From: Terana coerulea
Lineage: Eukaryota > Basidiomycota > Agaricomycetes > Polyporales > Phanerochaetaceae
Direction of reading: 5' to 3'
Length of the DNA: 10,903 nt
Assembly (NCBI GenBank): GCA_024811115.1
Contig: JAKOGH010001193.1
Coordinates: forward strand, 1 to 10,903
In this document: piece by piece, positions 1-9,127 of the stretch
How the letters are laid out: every line of letters starts with the position of its first letter
Position numbering within the stretch: the stretch's first letter is position 1
Position numbers and translations under genes: made by a program
Notes under the pieces: model-generated
What the model was told of the DNA's origin: nothing
Databases searched by the model: none
Seen by the model: only the letters and a program-made list of their open reading frames with translations

Positions 1-23
1 GTGCGGTTGGAATTTGATCATAG

Positions 24-1220
24 GCGAAGACTACTGAAAATTTGTACCACGCAGCCGTCCAGGAGGGTAAGAAGTTGGTCGTGATTGGATCCTCGTTCAT
101 CAGTATGGAGCTGGTGGTCGCTGTCACGAAACGCAACCTTGCCTCAATCGACGTTATTGGCATGGAAACTGCGCCATTTGAGGCTGTCCTCGGCAAGGAA
201 GTCGGTGCGGCGTTGCAGAAAGCAAGTCCTTCCTCTGAAGCCATTTGTTCATTCATCTAACATAATCCCATCGTGCTGCAGTTCCATGAATCCAAGGGTG
301 TCAAGTTCCATATGCAGTCTTCCGTATCCAAGATCGTGCCTTCGACAACATCCCCGTCGAATGTCGGCTCTGTCTTTGTAAAGGGCCCCTCCGGGCAGGA
401 GACTGAGCTTACCGCAGACGTGGTCATCATGGGCGTCGGTGTTGCGCCTGCTACAGAGTACCTGAAGCAGAGCAAGGGTTTCGAGAACCTTGTGGACAAG
501 TCCGGTGCAATCCAAGTCGACGAGTTCCTGCGCGTCAAGGGCTTGCCCGGAAACATCTACGCTATCGGAGACATCGCCATGTATCCCCAGCCGGGTACTG
601 GTGAGATGCGCAGGATTGAACACTGGAACGTACGTAGTAGCCGCGATATGTGACATGACGAATGTTGACGTGCTTCGCATAGGTCGCTGGTAACCAAGGA
701 CGAGCGGTCGGAAAGACGATTGCGGAGGGTAAGGGCCAGCCATTCGTCAAGGTCCCCGTTTTCTGGAGTGCTCGTACGTACCCATCGAAAATACTACGCA
801 ATCACCAATGGCTGATACCACTGCTTACAACGTGTAGAGGGTCAACAGCTCCGCTACTGCGGTGTTGGATCGGGCTTTGAGGATGTGATCATCGACGGTG
901 ACCTTGACGCGCTGAAGGTAAGGCTGCCTAGCATCTTCGCCTCTTGCAAGAGACTAATTTGTCTTGTTGCAGTTTGTTGTGTACTACGTGAAGAATGACA
1001 AGGTCGTCGCGGTCGCCAGCATGCAGCGCGATCCGGTAGTCTCGAAGGCCTCGGAGCTCCTGAGGCTTGGGCTGATGCCATCTCCCGCTGAGTTGAGGGC
1101 CGGCAAGGTACGTGCACAGTGCTCATGTGAAGGGGAGTCGCTGACGGTTCTATGTTTTAGGACCTACTCTCCGTCGATGTCTCAAGCGTCGCAGCCAAGC
1201 CGAAGGTTGAAAACCACTGA
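24..1220 (+). CDS. AIF-like (AIFM3-type) FAD/NAD-dependent oxidoreductase, 3' part
   Basis: C-terminal 303 residues of a pyridine-nucleotide-disulfide oxidoreductase of the apoptosis-inducing-factor family. The family moves electrons from NAD(P)H through FAD; AIFM3-type members usually carry an N-terminal Rieske domain, which would lie left of the window. Exons that splice cleanly in frame: 24-221, 282-629, 683-773, 838-917, 973-1107, 1161-1220 (stop TGA 1218-1220). Visible residues: Rossmann NAD-binding motif VVIGSSFISMEL at about 19-30; PFEAVLGKEVG; GVGVAPATEYL at about 117-127; second FAD motif NIYAIGDIA at about 157-165; reductase C-terminal domain with FWSAQGQQLRYCG, GSGFEDVIIDGDLDALKF and VASMQRDPVVSK. 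The first visible exon is taken from the TAG acceptor at 21-23, which is less certain than the other junctions. Intron 222-281 uses a GC-AG donor (GCAAGT) with a CTAAC branch site at 257-261. Unlike its neighbours, this gene shows no frame break. It is convergent with the F-box gene. Cellular location (mitochondrial or cytosolic) cannot be seen here. Confidence 0.9.
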
Positions 1221-1419
1221 GTCTATACCTCGCTTTGATAACCATATGATTACAATGGATTTGGAGGCGACGAGGAGTGATGTGCATTCATGATACCCAA
1301 CTCCCCTGCGTGTACTATGTACTGTAGCTAGTTTTGTTGTATCCAGAAGAGACATACCGAAACATACCAATTCAATGTACCCTTGGCACGTTTCATCATT
1401 GCCTGCCCCTCTAGAAGCG

Positions 1420-3304
1420 CTACATGCCATGTCCTGAGGAAGGAGAATCCGCGGACGACACAACAGTGAGCGTGTGTGTGGTCTGCGTAATATGAATGCA
1501 CTCTCTGAGGTTAACGGCCACGTTAGGAAGCCTGTGGGAGATGGCTGTTCGGATATCATCCGGAGAGCTCCTGAATCTACACCTTGTAAAGCTCACGGAG
1601 TTTAACTTGGAGGAATTCCGCAGCATATCAAGCAAACGAGAAAGCTGGTCCTCCTCGATAACGGCGTCAACTGGTTCAGTGTGAGCGACGTAGAAGGCAC
1701 GGAGGTTCTGAAGAGCATGACCGGGATACACGGTGGCTGAGCTCAACGCTTCCCATGCGCTAGGCTGAAAGGAAAACATGGACAGAGCCTGCAAATCGGG
1801 GGAGCCGTTGAGAACATGAATAATAGCCTGGTGGGACCATCGGTTTCCGAGAATTAGCAGATAGTGAAGGCGAGGGAATAATGAACACCGGAGGAGATAC
1901 TCGAGGAGGAGAAAATGCATCCCCGCAAGTTGGAGCAGCGGCTGATATACATGTGGTTCAATGCCTCGGGTGACTTGTGTAACCATGATATCGGATTGGT
2001 CGGACTTCGGTGGGATTTGGAGAGCGTAAAAGCCCAGTAACGCGTTGGCCATGTGCATAGAGCGTAAAGCGGATATGCGGCTTGTAAGAGGCTCGAGGAC
2101 GCTAGGGCCTATATGCTGAGCTGTTGAATGGAAAGATATTATCGTCAGCCATAGCCGTACTGGCTGTGACCTCGGGAGCATATCCAGAACGCGCATGCAC
2201 ATCGTAATCTCTCCTCCCCAACGTAGGAGACGAAGGCGACGGAGAGGCTTACAGTCGGATGGGATCCAATTGGTGATAGGGGGCAAGCCGTGTATGACCA
2301 GCTCCAAGTTCTCCAGATCTGAGCATCCCTGCAACGCGCCGGCCAGATTCTCTAACGACGGCGCACCATTGCGTTAAGGATGGGTCCGCCGGAGCATATC
2401 TATCTCGAGGAGCCTCCTTTATCCATAGCTGCTTGAGACGGGTTGTACATTCCCGGTTCCCAAGGGTAACGGCAGCCGTTCATCTGTAGGACGCGAAGCG
2501 CAGGCGTATTTCCGCGAGTAGCGGTCTCGGCAAGACGATGAATGCATTCCGGCTAGCGAGTATTGTGAAATATATGTCGGTCGATGGAGACCGCTGGGCT
2601 GACGTGTGGTGCAAAACGAGCATGCGTAGCTACAGGGCGGGATGTCGCAAGAGAGCGCTGTTGGGGTGAAGGGTTTCTATCGCAAAGAGCTCGAGGTAGA
2701 CCAGCCGAAGAAGTACATCCGGCAACTTTGGTTCAAAGCGCAAGAGAGGCCCCGTCTGTAAGGCAATTGACTTGGAGGGAGAGCGGTGTCTGCTGCGTGC
2801 GTGCCATGAGCAAGTCCCAAAGCTCTTCCCGGAGCACCTTCCTTTTCATGACGAAGCTCATATGACTCCACAGAATGGTGTCGGCGAGTGCGACGGCTCT
2901 CCAGCGAGAGCATGTTTGGGATACCGAGAGTTGCGTAGCCACGTCGAAAGCTCCCGCAAAGAGGAATATGTTGGAGAGCACCTCGTTCGGCATCCTATTT
3001 ACGAGCACATAGGAATTAATGTTGGCGTGAAGCCTACGTAACAAGCGTTGAAGACGATCCGAGACGGGCAACAAGCTCGTGAGATGACGTTCGAGAAAGG
3101 CTTTGTTTCCCGCGCTATACAGGGGTCAGCATAGTGGTACCAACTCAGACTGTGGATTGGGACTCACACGTTAGGATGAGTATCTGAGGATGCGGACAGC
3201 TGGATGCGCTGTTCGTACATCTGCAAGGAATCCTCCATGGATCGAGCAAGATCCAGGCTATCGCAATCATCGGAAGATATGTTGTTGCGAGTGGGAGAGT
3301 CCAT
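1420..3304 (-). pseudogene. F-box/LRR protein gene, frame-broken in its middle
   Basis: Substrate-recognition subunit type of SCF ubiquitin ligases: the F-box binds Skp1 and the leucine-rich part would choose the substrate. Start ATG at 3304-3302 (A at -3, G at +4, in-frame TGA nine codons upstream). Exon 1 is 3304-3168, intron 3167-3115 (GTGAGT...TATAG, 53 nt), exon 2 runs from 3114. The F-box lies at about residues 83-130: VNRMPNEVLSNIFLFAG, then VSQTCSRWRAVALADTILW. The last 304 codons (2334-1420) are one clean frame with irregular LRR-like segments (CSDLENLELVIHGLP, SPDLQALSMFSFQPS, LQNLRAFYV). Between about 2760 and 2330 the recognisable LRR-like pieces sit in shifting frames: LPDVLLRLVYLELFAIETL, then TPALRVLQMNGC, then TRLKQLWIKEAP, then GAPSLENLAGALQ. 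An in-frame TAG occurs at 2632-2630, after HPAL. About four indels plus this stop must be corrected to give roughly 610 residues. It may be a decayed family member or an assembly with errors; both remain open. Confidence 0.75.
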
Positions 3305-3695
3305 TTTCTCGTGAGTGGTTTTCCGCTGTCACGTTCGTTGGTACTGCCTTCTACCCTTGCTGTGTACGCTTCAAGCCTTGCTTCCTGCGGAAGTCCAAAC
3401 TGGGAGACTATGTCAGGACGTACTTTCGTCGCTCGTAGGGAGACAGCAGAGCTCACTGGGGAAGTACTGTACGAGAGAGGTGTCTGAGCGAGCATTGACC
3501 ACCTGGCGCACCCGCGATCCAAACATGAGGTTTCCTGCGTGATTGAAATGGGTTCTTATGTAAACCAAGTCAAGTGACTGAACTTCAGCGGCCAATATTT
3601 TGTGTCATTGAAACGTCATGGTTCATAAATTTCGTTACCCATTACATCGCGGTACAATCATCGACCAAGACCGAGACTACGCAACGAGTCCAAGG
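3305..3695. other. Intergenic gap (391 bp)
   Basis: Holds the 3' flank of the membrane-protein gene (which ends at 3696, - strand) and the presumed promoter of the F-box gene (ATG at 3304, - strand). Short open frames on both strands have no recognisable domain, start context or splice continuity with either neighbour. I see no RNA gene, repeat or convincing promoter motif in it. Confidence 0.5.
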
Positions 3696-5407
3696 TCAGA
3701 ACGCGTACCCCTGCACCAAGACACAATTCCGTCCACCGATAGCAATAGTCTCCATGTTCTCCCTGTCCATCTGGGCCTCCTCGATTTCGGAGCCAGGCGC
3801 GTCTGAAAATGCGCTTGTTGCAACGCTGCTCGCCTTGCTGTACCGCGCACCGTAAGCCGCTGCGACATCCCACTCGCTTCCATCCGTCATACGAGTTGCG
3901 ACCGATACACGTGCGTTCTCTCCATCGAAGATTGAATCGCAGTACTGCTCAGGGAAAGATTTGCTGCTCGAAATCTTCCCGCTCATCGGTGGACTGCAGG
4001 GTTGGGTGAGGGTCTTGGACCGGCTGCGAGTGACAATGAAGTCTGAAGTCTGTGGCAGCGTCGGCGTGCGTAAGACGGGCGAGTCCGGTGGTGACGGCGT
4101 TGAGGACTCTGGTACCATCGAGAGGTAGCTACTAGAAGCTCCGTCAGACTCGCTCGGAGCCTGTGATACCCGGGAGCTGGTCATGCTCGGACGAGAGTAG
4201 CTTGATTCACAAGTTACAAGCGATTCGGCTGTGACACTTGCTGCGCCTTGACTTGTCCTCGTCTTACCGCCGCGCACAGGCGTCGTTGATGCCTTGGAAT
4301 CATCGGACGCAGTAGAGGATCGCTCAGAACCAGGAAGAGGCCCAAAGGCATCGTCGGAGAGAAGATGGGTCACGTCTTCGAACCCGCTGGCGCCTGAGGA
4401 CATGGCCGCTTGCGTTTGCCAGCCAGGCTCAGAACGCCGCTGCGCAGACCATTGGTCGGTGTCATTATCGTTCGACCGATCTGAAGTTACCGAGAGAGAA
4501 GGCGCGTCCAAGTTGAGGGTAGGCAGAGCCAAGCTAACAGAAGAACTTTGTGGGCTTGGTGTAGGCGACGCAGAAGTTTTCTCCGGCATAGCCTTCTCGG
4601 GATCGCTGGTGTCATCGGAGACAAGGATAGCAGGTACGTCGCTTTGAGAACGGCGAAGGGACCGAGGCACGGCACCGCCAGCACCAAATAACACAGAGGA
4701 GATCCCAAGAAGAGAACCCAGAGCGAGGATGGTTCCGATTATGGCTGTCTTGCGAGTCATCTGCGCAGTTTGCGACTGCGAAGTCGATCTATCCGAAGGA
4801 AAAGGAGGAAGAGGGGTGGCGGCATGCGATGGTGTTTGCAGAGAGTAGGACACCGATGAACTGGGCGTCGAGAGCTCTGAGACCAACGTTGAAAAAGCCG
4901 ACGCGTCAAGCGAGATCGTCGAAAGAGAGGGCTGAACGTTGCTAGCCGCTGCTGACGGCTCAGATTCAAGCGCAGGAACGTAGTCAGGAGCAGCGGTCGG
5001 TTCGGGGAAGGCACTTGTTTCCGGAGCAGGGTTGGCCTGGCTGGGGGATTCAGTCGCGCCCGCAAAGGTCTCAGTTGGCTGCGACAGAGTGGTGGCTTCG
5101 ACATCTGGTTCGGGGTAGCGACGTCTTCAGTGTCCAAGGACACGACGTTATCCTCAGCAGGTGCGTTGGGCTGAGATGTAGGCGCAGGGTTATAGTAATC
5201 GTTTTTGAAGACTGCAGGCGTAAAGAACATGGTCATTGTCGAAGACGTGGATGATTCGTAGCCTAAGCTCGGAGTTGGGGGTGGCGTAGACGAGGTTGTC
5301 TCGACGTCGCCGGACGACGGGTTCACGCCGGCGGGAGCTGCTTGAACACATGGGTTGCAAACCGACAAGCTGAGGAGAAGGAACGGGATAGTCATGAAGG
5401 TAGACAT
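3696..5407 (-). CDS. Ser/Thr/Pro-rich single-pass membrane protein (one frame break)
   Basis: Unrecognised family, intronless. ATG at 5407-5405 begins a classic signal peptide (hydrophobic FMTIPFLLLSLSV, likely cut after CVQA, about residue 23). A 180-190-residue extracellular region rich in Ser, Thr, Pro and Ala follows, with no WSC-type cysteine pattern. One transmembrane helix (TAIIGTILALGSLLGISSVL) sits at about residues 221-246, then a basic RSLRRS and a cytoplasmic tail of about 320 residues dense in Ser/Thr/Asp, ending GGRNCVLVQGYAF with TGA at 3698-3696. The frame changes at a C4 run on this strand (G4 at 5112-5115): reading before it gives ...TEDVATP, and after it EPDVEATTLSQ in the -1 frame. 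One extra base there yields exactly 571 codons (570 aa plus stop). The layout resembles fungal wall-stress sensors or mucin-like anchored proteins, but only by architecture. It is divergently transcribed from polymerase eta. Gene reality is well supported by the 396-codon open frame and the signal peptide/TM logic; function is unknown. Confidence 0.8.
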
Positions 5408-5742
5408 GATGAGTTGTGAAGAGATCGTGAGTGCCGTGTGGGCGTAAGGATAGAAAATTTGTTCGAGAAAGAGTGCAGAGGTCAACGGCGAAGATGGACG
5501 TCAAAGAACAACCACAACGAAGCGCCGTCAGCCCTCTCGTCGGTTTAAATCGCTCCAGATTGGTTCGTTTGATGGCATCATGTCGTCGCCGGCACGTGAT
5601 TTGAGAGACACGAACCAATTGAACCGCGCCTGTTTGTCCTTCACCTTCCCGAGCTACTATACATAATACCGTACTCAACTACCCTAACGGTGTCCCTTTT
5701 ACGTTTTATTGCACCTTGAAAGGCGCCTCGAAACTCTGCTAT
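5408..5742. promoter_or_regulatory. Divergent promoter with inverted CCAAT boxes and an E-box
   Basis: 335 bp separate the start codons of the membrane-protein gene (-) and polymerase eta (+). ATTGGTTCGT at 5559-5568 and its exact reverse complement ACGAACCAAT at 5610-5619 place a CCAAT box facing each gene. They lie about 150 bp from one ATG and 125 bp from the other. Between them is the palindromic E-box CACGTG at 5593-5598. CCAAT boxes are bound by the HAP/NF-Y complex and CACGTG by bHLH factors such as Cbf1 in fungi; use here is inference. Confidence 0.45.
5658..5665 (+). promoter_or_regulatory. TATA-like element upstream of polymerase eta
   Basis: TATACATA lies about 78 bp before the polymerase eta ATG and is a reasonable core-promoter candidate. 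If it is used, transcription would start after the ATG at 5580, so the 28-codon open frame 5580-5666 would not be an upstream ORF of this transcript. Based on position and match only. Confidence 0.3.
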
Positions 5743-8434
5743 ATGACTTCTAGCTCATCCTCAAAATCCCCGCGGCGTGGAAGGGGAAGGCAAGGGCCAT
5801 CGAATCTGACTTCGAGGACCTCAACCCCGTAATCACGTACAGACACCTACACTCACGCAATCTCGGAGTCAAGGACCCCTTACGTGCGATTGCGCTATGC
5901 GACAGCGACGCGTTTTACGCGGCCTGCGAGCAAGTGCGCCTCGGGATAGACCCGTTGAAGCCCCTAGTGGTTCTGCAATGGCAAGCCTTGATTGCTGTGA
6001 ACTATCCTGCACGGAAGTTCGGTATCTCGCGAATGGACAAGATTCAGGATGCGAGGCAGAGGTGTCCCGACTTGGAGGTGGTTCATGTTGCGACGTATAA
6101 GGAGGGAGAAGCGGAGCCGGGGTACTGGGAGAATCCGGATACCCTCACACACAAGGTCGGCTTGACTGTACCCGTGAAGGTATGTCATAACTCACAAATA
6201 CACAGGTATCATTAGATTATTACCGCCGGGAAAGTTGGAAAATCTATCATATGTTCAAAGACGGTCTACCTACCGGAGAAGTCGGTGAATATTGCCGTGC
6301 ATGCTTGTCCCCTCACTCGGTTGACTGATGTCTTGTTAGAGAAAGCTTCTATAGACGAAGCCTTCATTGATTTTACGATACCTGTGAGGGAAGAGATCCT
6401 TAGACGATTTCCACACCTCGTCGAAGTACCCCCAATGCGCCGCTAGGAAAGGATACTCCGCTTCCTCCGCCTCCGCCTATTGCATGGGATGGCCTCGGGA
6501 CCGTGATACCTGTGCATCCTCCCCCTCTTCCCGTTAAGGACGCCGCAGCTGCAGCCGAACCTTCTGAAGAGGACGAAACGTTCAGCTCGCCGGGAGACGA
6601 TCATGACGTCGAAGAGCCTGAGGAAGATGAGCAAACAACATGGCATGATGTAGCCCTCTCGATAGCAGCCGAACTCATGGAGAAAATACGACGTGACATA
6701 TTCACCAAGCTAGGATACTCAACATCCGCTGTCGGTACATTGATACCCACAGTTGTAACATACCACACTAACATGTCATGTAGGGTATTGCGCGCAACAA
6801 ATTCTTGGCGAAGGTCAGCCACGATCGTCTAGTCGTCAAATCATAGCCGTGTTTGACGTGTGCTGGTAGTTGACTGCATCCTATAAAAAGCCAAATAACC
6901 AGGTATGTAGCACAAATTGCATTTGTGAGTTGAAATAAGGCGTATCGAGATGCTAACCCACTTGTTCAGAGTATTCTCCGTAACGCCGCCATTCCGAATT
7001 ATTTGACGCCACTACCGTTCCAAAAGTAGGCTTCATGATTGCGACGATCTGTTTATAGCTGAAACATTACCAGATCAGGTTTCTGGGTGGTAAGTTGGGC
7101 AAGGCCTTCGCAGAAGAGTATGATGTCTCCACTGTTGCAGACCTTCTGTGAGTGCCTTCGCATGTCTAACATCTGCGCCAATGCCTCACTGACTTGCCTC
7201 AGGACTGTCAGCCTAGGTGAGTTGCGAAGGTGCCTCACAAGCGTTGTCATAATTTGAATTGCTCTTTTTCAGATGAAATGCAGCGGAAGTTCGGGGAAGA
7301 ATCTATATGGGTATGGGAAATTCTACGGTACGCTCTTAGCTTTATGTTTCCACAACATGACTTTACCATGCATTGCTTAGCGGTATCGATCGTACGGAAG
7401 GTAATGCTGGTTACCATCTCAAAGCTCGCGAGGCTTATGGCCGAATAATCACCCACAGTGAAAGAGAAGCCACCGATAACGAAGAGCATGCTAGCCTCGA
7501 AAACCTTCCGCAGCCTATCATCAATGCCTCACAGGGACACCATTGGATACGAGTTCTTGCTGCTGAATTGGCATTACGGTTGCGTGAGGCCAGAGAAACT
7601 ATACCTGCGCTTTGGCCTAAGTCCATCGTACTGCATGTTCGACAAGGTAAGTTGTTTTTCATCTTTTCTAAAAGCGTTGCCTCATGGCCCGGCAGGTTAC
7701 GACTCTTTCGTTCAAAGCAGGCGCCCTTCCCTTTCATTCGAGAGATTACGGTGGACGTTATCGCGTCGGCGGGTGATAGGCTGTGGAAAGAGCTTGTCGG
7801 CACGGACACGTCCAGGGCGACACCCATGAAAATAACCAACGTGCAGCTCTCGTTCTCAGGCATTGACTCGATGGAATCCGGCCAGCGTCGCATTGAGGGT
7901 TTCTTCCAAAAGCCGCCTTCGGGCCATGGGGGTGAAATGACCAATGACGACGACCCTGGCGGCCCTCGCGTGACTTTGAAGCGAGCAAGGAGCGACTTCG
8001 ACAACGAGGAGGCGACAGATGAGGGTGTCGTTAAGGAAGAATTGGCAAACGAAACCTTACCTGGGCCTACTGCTTCGACGAGCGCCAGCACATCATTCGT
8101 CTGCGAGCGGTGTCGGAAGCGCATTGCATTATCGGAATCCTTTTCGGAAAGCGGTCTGCCGGGCAACGTGGACCGTGCTCTGCAAGACGAGATGGACAGG
8201 GAAGCTCTGGAACGGTTGCGGCACGAACACGACGACTTTCATTTCGCGGAAGACCTGGCAAAGCAAGGTTCTGAAGACACAGGATTTGAAAAGCGTGCGG
8301 CAATACGGCCGTCGGAAAGGACGAACAGCAACGAGTCAAGCAAGAAATTGAGAACAGGTGCCAATGGGAAAGGGAAGAACAAGAGCAAGGATCCGCCAAA
8401 GGGTAGCATAGCGAAATTCTTCACGCAGCGATAG
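5743..8434 (+). CDS. RAD30: DNA polymerase eta (Y-family translesion polymerase), with frame breaks
   Basis: Translesion polymerase that copies past UV photoproducts; nuclear. Exons by splice signals and conserved protein: 5743-6155, 6206-6284, 6340-6730, 6784-6813, 6870-6902, 6970-7025, 7074-7147, 7203-7216, 7273-7327, 7381-7400, 7459-7646, 7696-8434. Motifs (repaired numbering): metal-binding ALCDSDAFYA at 51-60; VVLQW, NYPARKFGISRM; YRRES; catalytic ASIDEAFIDF with D170/E171; GIARNKFLAKLTASYKKPNNQ; IRFLGGKLGKAFAEEYDV; LDEMQRKFGEESIWVWEIL; GHHWIRVLAAELALRLREAR; SKQAPFPF. The C-terminus has a UBZ-like C589xxC592...H631xxxH635 ubiquitin-binding finger and a terminal GSIAKFF PIP-like PCNA motif. 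Five single-base losses interrupt the frame: between 5754 and 5786, at 6429-6433 (C run), 7022-7025 (A run), 7500-7503 (A run) and 7706-7708 (T run). Restoring one base at each closes all phases and gives 698 aa, a normal size for a fungal homologue. ATG 5743 is preferred because MTSSSSSKSPRR leads straight into the conserved start. Confidence 0.9.
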
Positions 8435-9127
8435 TTGTATTCGTAGTATGTCCACCTGCTGTGTATGTACCCTGAGGCCCGATATCTAACTGTAGCCGTA
8501 GTATGCAGAGCTGTGGCGTATCGCCATTGGCATGACTGGAATCAAACTGTCGCTAATTTCTGGGACAGGTGTGGCAGGTACAGGCAACGGCGAGCGCTTC
8601 GCTGCCTCGCGCTGCTCGTGTTTCTCGTTCGCAACCGACTCCGAGCCTCTTTCCTCGCACATTTCCTCGCCCGAGGAGATTGTCGCCTCTTGCCGGGCCG
8701 AAACAGGGCAGGTTCGTGGTTGATAATGGTGGAGTCGGCAGGACTGCCAGAGTGCTCAAACGATCATCGCGATGATGTGGGCGCCAGTTTTAGTGCGATC
8801 AATGATGGCGACGTCGTGGCACTGCCACTGCCAGTTTCCCTCATCTGAGGGCAACCGCCTTGAAGCTTCTTCGTGGCCTTCCACCCTCACGACCCCCTCC
8901 TTTCTTTTCGTTTTCTTCTTCTTCTACCTTTTGGGACTGGTCCCAGTTCGTCTGCTGTTCGGCCAGACGGATTTTTTCGACGACTAGGCGCAGGACGACC
9001 TTTGCTATTTCACTATAGCGAACTTTGCGTGGCCTGTCTGTCCGGAACAGTACCAAGAAGGGCCTTCGCTTTTCTAATCTTTCAACCCTCCAACACTCAT
9101 TTTTAATCCGGTCGTATTCCCTCAAGA
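8435..9127. other. Intergenic region (693 bp), receptor promoter side
   Basis: Lies between the polymerase eta stop and the receptor ATG. Open frames exist on both strands (for example 8465-8848 +), but none shows a domain, a signal peptide or splice linkage to a neighbour. It contains a 14-bp palindrome at 8763-8776 and a pyrimidine-rich tract near 8893-8932 (listed separately). It should hold the 3' UTR of polymerase eta and the promoter and 5' UTR of the receptor. No RNA gene seen. Confidence 0.5.
8893..8932 (+). promoter_or_regulatory. Pyrimidine-rich tract upstream of the receptor gene
   Basis: Almost unbroken C/T stretch (runs such as TTCTTCTTCTTC) on the coding strand, about 200 bp before the receptor ATG at 9128. 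CT-rich tracts just upstream of transcription starts are common in filamentous fungal promoters. Its role here is inferred from position and composition. Confidence 0.35.

Noticed and set aside
2743..2761. A 16-nt GT-AG intron that would fix the first frame shift in the F-box gene
   Set aside because: Far below any plausible fungal intron length, with no room for a branch site.
3145..3595. Minus-strand open frames (3145-3522 and 3413-3595) as separate small genes
   Set aside because: The first overlaps F-box exon 1 in another frame; neither has a domain, signal peptide or splice partner.
5580..5666. ATG at 5580 as an alternative polymerase eta start or upstream ORF
   Set aside because: It stops after 28 codons, no convincing donor links it to the conserved exon, and it lies inside the promoter region upstream of the TATA-like element.
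6180..6205. A 26-nt intron using the GTATGT donor in polymerase eta
   Set aside because: Too short, and it leaves eight extra residues inside a conserved segment; donor 6156 gives the exact family sequence.
6443..6646. Programmed frameshifting in polymerase eta at the C run
   Set aside because: No slippery heptamer or downstream structure seen, and five similar breaks in one nuclear gene fit errors or decay far better.
7373..8434. 353-codon open frame taken as the complete 3' gene
   Set aside because: It reads through two introns with good splice signals; the spliced frames carry the conserved polymerase eta segments that this reading loses.
8465..8848. Plus-strand 127-codon open frame between polymerase eta and the receptor
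   Set aside because: No recognisable domain, overlapping open frames on both strands, and a position that fits UTR and promoter sequence.
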